From Deltaproteobacteria bacterium (GTDB lineage: Bacteria; Desulfobacterota; DSM-4660; Desulfatiglandales; HGW-15): 9,546 bases of DNA. Location of the stretch: positions 1 to 9,546 of the forward strand of contig JAFGPH010000523.1 of the NCBI GenBank assembly GCA_016926135.1, written 5' to 3'. Below, in pieces: positions 1 to 5,805 of the stretch. A program made the translations under genes and the position numbers. The notes under the pieces are model-generated. The model did not search any database and was not told where the DNA came from. It was given only the letters and a program-made list of their open reading frames with translations. Within the stretch, counting starts at the first letter, position 1. Each line of letters opens with the position of its first letter.

Positions 1-572
1 AGGGCCTCTTCAGGACAGTTGCCCGCTGAAGGCCCGTTGAATTCATTGATGGCGTAAAACCAGTCAAAGGGAACGAGCACCTCCTGCCCCTTCGTCAGGT
101 TGAAGGCCCAGGTCCATTTGAGCGGCAACATCGAGAAGACCTCTCTTGCGGCGGCCAGTTCGCCCGGCTCGTCGTGGACCGAAAGGGCGATGCTCTCAAA
201 GGGGAGGGCGTGGTCTTTGAGGTTTCGGTATTCCTCGATTATGAAATGGCCCGGGTCTTTGCAGAAGCTGAAGAAACTGAATCGCTCAGCCAGTTCCATG
301 ACGGCGCTGGCTTCGGCTTGCTGCAGCGTTCCGCCCTTCCCCATCTGCTTCTTCGTCCCGATCACCTCTTCAGCCTCCTTCCCGCAGAGACTGAAGTAGA
401 CCGGGATGTCCAGCCTCCCCTGATCGATTCTCATGGTGCCTTCCAGAATATCCAGATCCACCTCTTTCAGCCTCGCCCTGAAACGCGCCACCGTTTGCTC
501 CGGGGTCAGGACCTTGTCCTGATCCAGGGTGTATCCCTTGAAGGCGTCCTGTAGTTCAATCCTATAAGCCAC
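1..572 (-). CDS. YcaO-domain protein, C-terminal part beyond the window
   Basis: Reading the minus strand from a GTG at 572 gives 190 codons without a stop before the left edge, so the gene is cut by the window. YcaO proteins bind ATP and phosphorylate amide backbones, enabling azoline, thioamide or related modifications; E. coli YcaO is linked to RimO-dependent methylthiolation of ribosomal protein S12. Visible signatures are the glycine/acid-rich block at residues 78-97 (GKG, then QAxASAxMExxER), part of the YcaO ATP-binding core, and a later NGPSAGN segment at about 179-185. The GTG start is supported by a strong purine-rich ribosome site (AAGGGGGTGG) about four bases upstream, and the protein reads family-like from its first residues. 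It lies 89 bases downstream of larE on the same strand and may be co-transcribed with it, unless the hairpin between them ends transcription. The substrate cannot be told. Confidence 0.85.
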   Translation of the reverse strand, partial: MAYRIELQDAFKGYTLDQDKVLTPEQTVARFRARLKEVDLDILEGTMRIDQGRLDIPVYFSLCGKEAEEVIGTKKQMGKGGTLQQAEASAVMELAERFSFFSFCKDPGHFIIEEYRNLKDHALPFESIALSVHDEPGELAAAREVFSMLPLKWTWAFNLTKGQEVLVPFDWFYAINEFNGPSAGNCPEEA

Positions 573-599
573 GATTCCACCCCCTTGGGGTCGTGAAGA

Positions 600-677
600 T
601 TGGAGTGCTGGAGTGATGGGTTCTGAGTGCCCGCCCTTTCTTCCGTTACTCCAATACTCCATCACTCCATCACTCCC
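600..677. repeat. Octamer tandem repeats forming a long hairpin
   Basis: Two plus-strand octamers (TGGAGTGC, TGGAGTGA at 601-616) face four tandem units in inverse orientation (TTACTCCA, ATACTCCA, TCACTCCA, TCACTCCC at 646-677). Bases 602-619 can pair with 659-676 with one mismatch, giving a stem of about 17 pairs and a 39-base loop. The right arm overlaps the last five codons and stop of larE. It may act as a transcript-stabilising or attenuating hairpin between larE and the YcaO gene, or be a dispersed genomic repeat. There is no T-tract typical of an intrinsic terminator. Confidence 0.7.
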
Positions 678-1516
678 GTCGTCTTCGCTTGCCCCAGGCT
701 TCTGTTCATGCTTCCCGGCAGATATCCTTCCATGTCCAGGGTCACGTACAGGAACCCCAGTTCCTTGAACCTCTCCACAACCTTGGACATCAAATCCGCC
801 TGCATCAAACGCGCCATGCCGGCGGGGTCCGCCTCGATCCGAGCCACCGTGCCGTGATGGCGGACCCGAAATTGCTTCAAGCCAGCCCCGGCCAGGCAGT
901 CCTCCGCGTCCCCTATCATTGCCAGTTTCGACTCGGTGATGATCTCCCCATAAGGGATCCGTGTGGCCAGACAGGCCATAGGCGGCTTGTCCCATGTGGG
1001 CAGACCCATCTCCCTGGAAAGGACTCGAATGTCTTCCTTACCCAACCCTGCCTCCACGAGAGGCGCAATGGCCCCCACTTCCTCAGCCGCCTTGCCGCCC
1101 GGGCGATAGTCCCTGAGATCGTCCACGTTGGCACCCTGGGCCACATGCGGAGAGCCCCATTCCAAAGCGACTTCGCGTATCTGCAGCAGGAGGGACCTCT
1201 TGCAGTGATAGCAGCGGTCCCGCCCGTTGGTGCTGAATTCGGGCAGGGTCATTTCCCGGGAAGAGAGTAGGACGTGTTCAATGCCCCGTTCCCGGGCAAA
1301 ACGCCGGGCCTCCTCGCTCTCTCTCCTGGGATGGATCGCGGAGACGGCCGTGACCGCCAAAACCCGGTCCCCGAGGATCTCGTGGGCAACCGCGAGCAGA
1401 TAGGAACTGTCCACGCCGCCGGAAAAGGCCACCACCAGGGAACCAAGTTCCTCGATTCGGGCCCTCAGCTTCGCCTGAGACCCCCGTCTATCTGATTCTT
1501 TTTGCAACGATGCCAT
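662..1516 (-). CDS. larE: ATP-dependent sacrificial sulfur transferase LarE
   Basis: LarE is a PP-loop enzyme that adenylates a carboxylate substrate and donates sulfur from its own cysteine; in lactate racemase maturation it thiolates the pyridinium cofactor made by LarB. The 284-residue length is normal. The PP-loop SGGVDSS is at residues 32-38, the family motif RCYHCK at 101-106, and PPMACLATRIPYG at 178-190 contains Cys182, aligning with the sacrificial cysteine (Cys176 in Lactobacillus plantarum LarE). The ATG at 1516 follows a GAAGGAAGG purine run. The last residues (GVME) are encoded by the octamer repeat at 662-677, so the tail may be recent. No larB, larC or larA is visible; the downstream neighbour is a YcaO gene, so this homologue may serve another thiolation reaction. 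Family assignment is firm; the actual substrate is unknown. Confidence 0.9.
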   Translation of the reverse strand: MASLQKESDRRGSQAKLRARIEELGSLVVAFSGGVDSSYLLAVAHEILGDRVLAVTAVSAIHPRRESEEARRFARERGIEHVLLSSREMTLPEFSTNGRDRCYHCKRSLLLQIREVALEWGSPHVAQGANVDDLRDYRPGGKAAEEVGAIAPLVEAGLGKEDIRVLSREMGLPTWDKPPMACLATRIPYGEIITESKLAMIGDAEDCLAGAGLKQFRVRHHGTVARIEADPAGMARLMQADLMSKVVERFKELGFLYVTLDMEGYLPGSMNRSLGQAKTTGVME

Positions 1517-1585
1517 CCTTCCTTCGGCTAGGACAAACCCGGTATCCTCAAGGCGAGTGCCTTTGTTCGCCCCTTTCTTCAGCTT

Positions 1586-1604
1586 CCCCCTTTTGTAAAG
1601 GGGG
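1586..1604. repeat. REP-like palindrome CCCCCTTT/AAAGGGGG
   Basis: Two perfect eight-base arms (CCCCCTTT and AAAGGGGG) flank a three-base loop TGT, followed by a purine-rich tail (ATCGAGGGG). It lies in the roughly 200-base divergent spacer between larE and the ferredoxin-cytochrome relic. The arrangement resembles short extragenic palindromes that I recall as abundant in deltaproteobacterial and related genomes. Family membership is from memory and is not tested here. Confidence 0.5.
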
Positions 1605-1716
1605 ATCGAGGGGTATTTTCATGGGTGGGGGCGGCCACAACACTGGTCATGAACGGTTACGAACCCACCAACGTTGACACTGTTTTAATGATTGTCTAAA
1701 CACTATTCAACACTTT

Positions 1717-2325
1717 TTGAGGCTTTCCGATTCTGGCATGCCTCTGAGTCCGCGAAGGGAGGAGGGGAATCAACTGATTCCGGCCTTCGTGAAGGTTCAG
1801 TGCATGCACCGCGAGGACCCCGCCTGTGTCCCGGCTTGCATCGTGCCGGCTCTCAACAAAGAGGAGAACGGGGCGGTCCGCTATGAGGTGCCCAAATGCA
1901 TAAACTGCCGCTACTGCATGATCGCCTGCCCGTTCCAGATACCCGCTCATGAATACCACGACCCGCTGACTCCCAGTGTGATGAAGGGCGACTTCCTCTG
2001 GCAGGAGAGCGCTTTTCAAAAAGGAATGAAGGCTGCAGGCCTGCCTTACAGCGGGAAATACAAAGGGGTGGATACGGTTATGTACTGGGGCCTTACCCGT
2101 GAGGTGATGCCTGCGAAAAACGCCCTGGGCTGCACCCAGTGCCACGAGTCTCTGAAGAGGGAGAAAAACTGTAACCGCTGTCATCGGGACAGCCGGGACG
2201 TGGATTTCAGGAAACTGGTCTCCATGGGCACGGATTTCGCAAGGCTGAAATCCAGGGGTCGGGGTGTATCAAGGCTGGTCGGCGTCACGGACTACCTTGA
2301 CTTCAAGGCCCTGTGGGTTTCCTGA
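1717..2325 (+). pseudogene. Ferredoxin / multihaem cytochrome c fusion relic
   Basis: The 202-codon frame joins two unrelated protein pieces. Residues about 17-86 match the central part of HybA/NrfC-type ferredoxins. One cluster reads C29-M-H-R32, then C37 and C41, with Arg where the second cysteine belongs (CGC instead of TGC). The next cluster, C61-C64-C67-C71, is complete. The first and last clusters and the Tat signal are absent. From about residue 91 the sequence becomes a C-terminal piece of a multihaem c-type cytochrome, with haem sites CTQCH (139-143) and CNRCH (152-156) and a DYLDFKAL end. Without an export signal the haems could not be attached in the periplasm. The frame opens with TTG and has no evident ribosome site; an ATG lies at 1738. 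Its 3' end overlaps the convergent regulator gene by 23 bases. The likeliest reading is an internal deletion fusing two genes of a former electron-transfer operon. A genuine fusion protein is less likely. Confidence 0.65.
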
Positions 2326-3763
2326 GGGGGATATTCCATTTTTTCATGTATTTCCATATGGCGGTGCGGCTCAGCCCCAGGCGGCGGCCCGCCTCCGCCT
2401 TATTCCAGTCACAGGCATCCAGGATCTTCAGCAGGTCTTCCCTGGAAAGCATTCGGGAACCCGACGGTGTCTTAGCCCAGGACCCATAAGCTGCGGCAAG
2501 GGGCTGCTGACCGGTCGCCTGCCGCATTTCCACGGGCAGGTCTGCAACATCGATCTCATTTCCCTTTGCCAGCACGAAGGCGTGTTCGACGGCGTTTTCC
2601 AGTTCGCGCACATTGCCGGGCCAGGGGTAGGCCATCAGGACTTTCATGGCGTCCTGTGATGCTGCCCTGATCCGCTTTCCCGTCTTTGTGTTCTGCGTGC
2701 GAATGAAGTGGTCGATCAGCAAGGGGATGTCCTCGCGTCGTTTTCGAAGAGGGGGGATGTGGAGTGGAAACACCTTAAGCCGGTAGAAGAGGTCCTCCCG
2801 GAAAAGCCCCTTCTGGACATGCGCACGCAGGTCCACGTGGGTGGCGGCCAGGATGCGGATGTCGATTTTGCGCCTGAGGGATTCCCCCACCCGCTCGATT
2901 TCTTTCTCCTGCAACACCCTCAAGAGCTTGATCTGAATGAAGGGGCTGAGTTCACCGATCTCATCCAGGAACACAGTGCCTCCGTCGGCCTCCTCGAAGC
3001 GTCCCTTGCGGTCCCGCAGGGCGCCGGTAAAGGCCCCGCGGACGTGACCGAAAAGCTCGCTCTCCAGGAGGGACTCGGGCAGGGCGGAGCAGTTCACCAT
3101 GACCAGGGGTCTCGACGCCCTTGGACTGTTGTGATGGATGGCGCCCGCAACGAGTTCCTTTCCCGTTCCGCTCTCCCCTTGAATCAGGACGGCCGCATCG
3201 CTGGCTGCGGCGGCTCGAATCGCGTCAAACACGTCCACCATGGCCCGGCTCTTCCCGATCAGGTTGCTGAAGCTGTACATCTCCTTCAGCCGGAGCGCGG
3301 CCTCCTCAGCCTTCCGGCGGGCGTCGGCGAGTTCGCTGAGGTCTGTCAGGGTCTCCACCACACCGATCACCTGCCCGCTCTCGTCCCTGACCACTCGAGC
3401 GTTCTTGATCACCGGCACGTCGTGACCCTCCCGGTGACGCAAATGACATTCCTTGGCCTCTGTTTTGCCCTGTTGCATCAGGCCGCACTCCCTCAGGCCA
3501 GTAGGGCAGACCTTGTTCACACAGCGACTGAACTGCAGGATCTCGCAGGTTTTTCCCATCACCTCCATGGCCGGATAGCCGCTGATCCTTTCCATTGCTG
3601 GGTTCCAGGAGGTGATGGTCCCCTCCTGGTCCAGGGTGAAAACGCCTTCGGCCATGCAGTCGATGATCTGTTGCACGAAACGAGGGTTCAGCACCTTTTT
3701 GGGTATGGATGTCATGTTGACCAAGGGGTAACGGTTCTGTAAGGCCTGATAACGCCACCCCAT
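2303..3763 (-). CDS. PAS domain sigma-54-dependent transcriptional activator
   Basis: This cytoplasmic enhancer-binding protein should use ATP hydrolysis to remodel sigma-54 RNA polymerase. Domain order over 486 residues is a PAS domain (about 27-140), a short coiled linker, the AAA+ domain (about 168-400) and a Fis-type helix-turn-helix (about 453-476). Walker A is GESGTGKE at 196-203, the sigma-54 contact loop GAFTGA is intact at 243-248, and Walker B is TVFLDE at 263-268. There is no receiver domain and no kinase nearby, so the PAS domain probably senses directly. It carries five cysteines (73, 81, 86, 93, 106), suggesting a metal cluster, haem or thiol switch. The longest ATG frame is given, but no ribosome site precedes it. 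Met17 (ATG at 3715) is a serious alternative because a possible -10 box overlaps the first ATG. Its likely target is the divergent operon starting at 4330. Confidence 0.93.
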   Translation of the reverse strand: MGWRYQALQNRYPLVNMTSIPKKVLNPRFVQQIIDCMAEGVFTLDQEGTITSWNPAMERISGYPAMEVMGKTCEILQFSRCVNKVCPTGLRECGLMQQGKTEAKECHLRHREGHDVPVIKNARVVRDESGQVIGVVETLTDLSELADARRKAEEAALRLKEMYSFSNLIGKSRAMVDVFDAIRAAAASDAAVLIQGESGTGKELVAGAIHHNSPRASRPLVMVNCSALPESLLESELFGHVRGAFTGALRDRKGRFEEADGGTVFLDEIGELSPFIQIKLLRVLQEKEIERVGESLRRKIDIRILAATHVDLRAHVQKGLFREDLFYRLKVFPLHIPPLRKRREDIPLLIDHFIRTQNTKTGKRIRAASQDAMKVLMAYPWPGNVRELENAVEHAFVLAKGNEIDVADLPVEMRQATGQQPLAAAYGSWAKTPSGSRMLSREDLLKILDACDWNKAEAGRRLGLSRTAIWKYMKKWNIPLRKPTGP

Positions 3764-3791
3764 TCTAGGGGAACGCTCACGTCGGGGTCAA
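3762..3791 (-). promoter_or_regulatory. Possible sigma-70 promoter of the activator gene
   Basis: On the minus strand TTGACC (3786-3791) and TAGAAT (3762-3767) are separated by 18 bases. The -10 box overlaps the first possible ATG of the activator. If used, transcription would start inside the longest frame and favour the ATG at 3715. The match is moderate and untested. Confidence 0.3.
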
Positions 3792-3860
3792 GTATTGAAA
3801 AAAGTTGGTCTTTGCGGTGTCCCGTGTTAGAGGCATGGGAGAAGTAGTTGCGGGCTGTAC

Positions 3861-3925
3861 GACCACCCCCCAAGGCCCTCTCGACGATGGCGTTCTCTGA
3901 TGAGGAGGGCCGTGGGGGGGTGGTC
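3861..3925. repeat. Large imperfect inverted repeat, related to a copy at 6202-6235
   Basis: The left arm at 3861-3880 begins GACCACCCCCC and ends GGCCCTC. The right arm at 3905-3925 is its reverse complement except for one mismatch and one extra G, around a 24-base loop. The right arm and the ten bases after it (to 3935) reappear in inverted orientation at 6202-6222. This may be the relic of a small mobile element or a dispersed palindromic repeat. No transposase is present in the window. Confidence 0.65.
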
Positions 3926-3983
3926 TCTCAGGACCGCAACGCCGTTGAAGGGCAGGTTAGGGCATGGATGAGACTGGGCACTG

Positions 3984-4022
3984 GTAACGTTACTGTAACG
4001 TTACATAACCGCATGTGTAACG
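3984..4022. promoter_or_regulatory. Candidate enhancer (UAS) for the sigma-54 activator
   Basis: The palindrome GTAACGTTAC occurs twice, at 3984-3993 and 3995-4004, separated by one T, making a perfect 21-base dyad. A further GTAACG half-site is at 4017-4022 and a weaker ATAACC at 4005-4010. Starts at 3984, 3995, 4005 and 4017 are spaced about one helical turn apart, placing the sites on one DNA face. The array lies about 140-180 bases upstream of the candidate -24/-12 sequences, a normal enhancer distance. Binding by the adjacent activator is inferred. Confidence 0.5.
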
Positions 4023-4142
4023 CCCAAATGGTTTGCCGGGTGATGGACCAGGCGTATGGCAGCCCACTTTCGCCCAAGACCATTCATCGTTTTTCAAATG
4101 ATTAACAACAGGTTGCGCAAAGAAATCCCTCTTTTCATCTGT

Positions 4143-4181
4143 TGGGTGGGTATTTGCGGACCTTGTGGCATGCATCTTGAG
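4143..4181 (+). promoter_or_regulatory. Two overlapping-region candidate sigma-54 promoters
   Basis: Against the consensus TGGCAC-N5-TTGC, the segment at 4143-4158 (TGGGTGGGTATTTGCG) keeps the invariant GG and GC ten bases apart but has a poor remainder of the -24 box. The segment at 4166-4181 (TGGCATGCATCTTGAG) has an excellent -24 box but GA instead of GC at -12. Either would give a leader of roughly 140-160 bases before the ATG at 4330. The encoded activator next door makes a sigma-54 promoter here likely, but which site is real cannot be decided by eye. Confidence 0.4.
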
Positions 4182-4261
4182 TAGTGCTCGAGCGTGGCCC
4201 TGAGGGTATTTGACACCGTGCTGGGTTCATGTGAACATTGAAATATGGTTGTGCGGTTAAG

Positions 4262-4282
4262 ATGACGGAGGAGTTTCCTTGA
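4262..4282 (+). other. Six-codon leader ORF overlapping a ribosome site
   Basis: ATG at 4262 opens a six-residue frame ending in TGA at 4280-4282. The strong ribosome site GGAGGAG (4267-4273) sits inside it and is placed five bases before a TTG (4279) in frame with the downstream iron-sulfur protein. The TTG overlaps the TGA. This could be a coupled leader, or the TTG could start an N-terminally extended form. It may equally be chance. Confidence 0.2.
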
Positions 4283-4329
4283 AGAGCGGAGGAAGTGTGC
4301 CATCGTGCACAGAAGTCGGGAGGGAAGAG

Positions 4330-5346
4330 ATGTCCCAGAAGATATCGCGAAGATCATTCCTGAAAGGCTCCCTGGCGGCTGCGGGAGCACTCGGTGTTTC
4401 AACGCTCCCTATCCCCCCGGCGGCGCATGGCGCCCGAAAGGGGGAGTTGGCAACGCTGATCGATATCCGCAAGTGCATAGGGTGCGGGGCGTGCGTGGAG
4501 GCCTGCCGGGAGTCCAACCAGTCCAAGTTCCCCGAACCGCGGAAGCCGTTTCCGAAGATGTACCCTGCCACTGCCAAGGTATCGGACTGGTCTGAGAAAC
4601 GGGATGTTGAGGATAGACTGACCCCTTACAACTGGGTTTTCATCCAGGAGTCTGAAGTGACCGTGAACGGCAAGAAGGAGACCTTCACCTTTCCGCGACG
4701 CTGCATGCACTGCCAGAACCCCCCGTGTGCCAACCTCTGCCCCTGGGGCGCGGCAAGCACCCTTCAAAACGGCATCACCCTGATCGATCCCGACGCCTGC
4801 CTGGGCGGGGCCAAGTGCCATGACGTTTGCCCCTGGCATATCCCCCAGAGGCAGACCGGTGTGGGGCTGTACCTGGATATCCTCCCCTCCCTGGCGGGAA
4901 ACGGGGTGATGTACAAGTGCGACCGTTGTCATGATCGGGTAAGGGAGGGAAAACTCCCCGTCTGCATCGAGGCATGCCCGGAGGAGGTTCAGAAGATCGG
5001 GCCCAGGGATGAAATCGTCCGCGAGGCCCATGCCCTTGCAAAGGAAATCGGGGGTACCATTTATGGAGAGAAAGAGAACGGCGGCACCAACACCCTGTAC
5101 GTTTCCCCCGTGCCCTTCGATCAATTGAACCGGGGAATCCACACGGGGCCGGGGAAACCCCATCTGGGAGAGGTTGCCGACTCCATGGGACAGGCCGAGA
5201 ACCTGACCAAGGCCATGATCATCGCCCCTATTGCCGGGATAGCGGCAGCGGTGGGGAAGGCCTATGGTTTGGGGAGGAGGCTCTCGGCAGGCCGCAGCAG
5301 GACAATCGATGAGAACAAGCAAGAAGAGGAGCACAGCAATGGGTAG
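4330..5346 (+). CDS. Tat-exported 4-cluster ferredoxin-like electron-transfer protein
   Basis: This is a periplasmic HybA/NrfC/PsrB-type iron-sulfur subunit of 338 residues, expected to pass electrons between a membrane partner and a periplasmic redox protein. The Tat signal contains S-RRSFLK at residues 6-12, followed by a hydrophobic stretch to about 34. Cysteine groups are 49/52/55/59, 125/128/133/137, 157/163/167 and 197/200/212/216. The third lacks its second cysteine, which is Gly160 (CLGGAKCHDVC), so one site is probably a [3Fe-4S] or altered cluster. A C-terminal hydrophobic helix at about 295-315 may anchor it in the membrane, as in HybA. ATG 4330 is chosen because it gives a standard short Tat leader and follows GGGAGGG by five bases; a TTG at 4279 with its own strong ribosome site would add 17 residues. 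It is the first gene of the operon and overlaps the next by 8 bases. No molybdopterin or other catalytic subunit accompanies it. Confidence 0.9.
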   Translation: MSQKISRRSFLKGSLAAAGALGVSTLPIPPAAHGARKGELATLIDIRKCIGCGACVEACRESNQSKFPEPRKPFPKMYPATAKVSDWSEKRDVEDRLTPYNWVFIQESEVTVNGKKETFTFPRRCMHCQNPPCANLCPWGAASTLQNGITLIDPDACLGGAKCHDVCPWHIPQRQTGVGLYLDILPSLAGNGVMYKCDRCHDRVREGKLPVCIEACPEEVQKIGPRDEIVREAHALAKEIGGTIYGEKENGGTNTLYVSPVPFDQLNRGIHTGPGKPHLGEVADSMGQAENLTKAMIIAPIAGIAAAVGKAYGLGRRLSAGRSRTIDENKQEEEHSNG

Positions 5347-5803
5347 CCGGGTTCGTCGGTGGTTCTACGGGCTTATCATGGCGGGGATGGTGTTCACAGG
5401 TTTCGGTCAGATGCCCGTGTTCAAACGGTACTATATCTCTTCCCTTCCGGGGATGGGCTGGTCGGCGGACTTCTATATCACCCTTCTCGTGCACTACGTG
5501 GGCGCATCCCTGCTGCTGGGATTCCTTGCCTACGTGGTGACCGATTACCTGTTCGTGGGACGAAAGGCCTTGCGGATCACCGCTGCCGGCTTCGTGCGCA
5601 TGATCCTTCTGGCCGCATTGATCACCACCGGGATCTTTCGGGTTCTCAAGAATCTGCCGGATATCGTCTTTTCCCCAGGCTTCACCATGGTCGTGGATAT
5701 CTCCCACCTGGGTTTTATGATGGCCTATGGGGCTGTGGGTCTGTTATTCTGGCGCATGAAGGCCCGGTGGGTATCCGAAAAACAAAGCGAAAGGAGAGAA
5801 TAG
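5339..5803 (+). CDS. Four-helix membrane protein, probable b-type cytochrome subunit
   Basis: The 154-residue protein has four hydrophobic segments at about residues 9-28, 45-73, 83-103 and 115-138, matching the size and layout of small cytochrome b subunits such as formate dehydrogenase gamma or hydrogenase cytochrome b, though shorter than most. His52 in helix 2 and His123 in helix 4 are the only histidines and could ligate a single haem. The two-haem family members need four, so a diheme protein is unlikely. GAGGAG at 5325-5330 supports ATG 5339, which overlaps the end of the ferredoxin gene (ATGGGTAG), implying translational coupling. Context makes it the membrane partner of the iron-sulfur protein, perhaps exchanging electrons with quinones. 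Family assignment is by topology and context only. Confidence 0.75.
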   Translation: MGSRVRRWFYGLIMAGMVFTGFGQMPVFKRYYISSLPGMGWSADFYITLLVHYVGASLLLGFLAYVVTDYLFVGRKALRITAAGFVRMILLAALITTGIFRVLKNLPDIVFSPGFTMVVDISHLGFMMAYGAVGLLFWRMKARWVSEKQSERRE

Positions 5804-5805
5804 GT

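Larger units (their letters stand above)
3764..4329. other. Long divergent control region without a convincing gene
   Basis: This 566-base stretch separates the activator from its presumed target operon. A plus-strand frame at 3848-4105 is open, but it runs through the hairpin and the palindromes and its product resembles nothing I recognise, so I do not call it. The stretch contains a large imperfect hairpin (3861-3925), a phased GTAACG array (3984-4022), two candidate sigma-54 promoters (4143-4181) and two successive strong ribosome sites near the operon start (4267-4273 and 4318-4324). Confidence 0.7.

Noticed and set aside
600..677. CRISPR array
   Set aside because: Units are 8 bases with no spacers; tandem and inverted short repeats, not a CRISPR.
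1674..1702. Sigma-70 promoter upstream of the ferredoxin-cytochrome relic
   Set aside because: TTGACA at 1674-1679 is perfect but the only -10 sequence at suitable spacing (TAAACA) is poor, and the downstream frame is probably not a functional gene.
2264..2380. Possible frameshift restoring the cytochrome end (GFPEGDIP in the next frame)
   Set aside because: The shifted frame soon runs opposite the intact C-terminus of the activator gene, so at most a few codons could be original; not enough to call a frameshift.
2708..3742. 344-codon plus-strand ORF opposite the sigma-54 activator
   Set aside because: It is antisense to a gene with intact Walker A, GAFTGA and helix-turn-helix motifs; the long open frame is a by-product of that gene's GC-rich codon use.
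3848..4105. 85-codon plus-strand ORF in the control region
   Set aside because: It crosses the large hairpin and the GTAACGTTAC dyads, shows no ribosome site or recognisable domain, and its composition is better explained by regulatory sequence.
4399..5334. 311-codon minus-strand ORF opposite the exported ferredoxin gene
   Set aside because: It is a shadow of a gene with ordered cysteine motifs and a Tat signal; no independent support.
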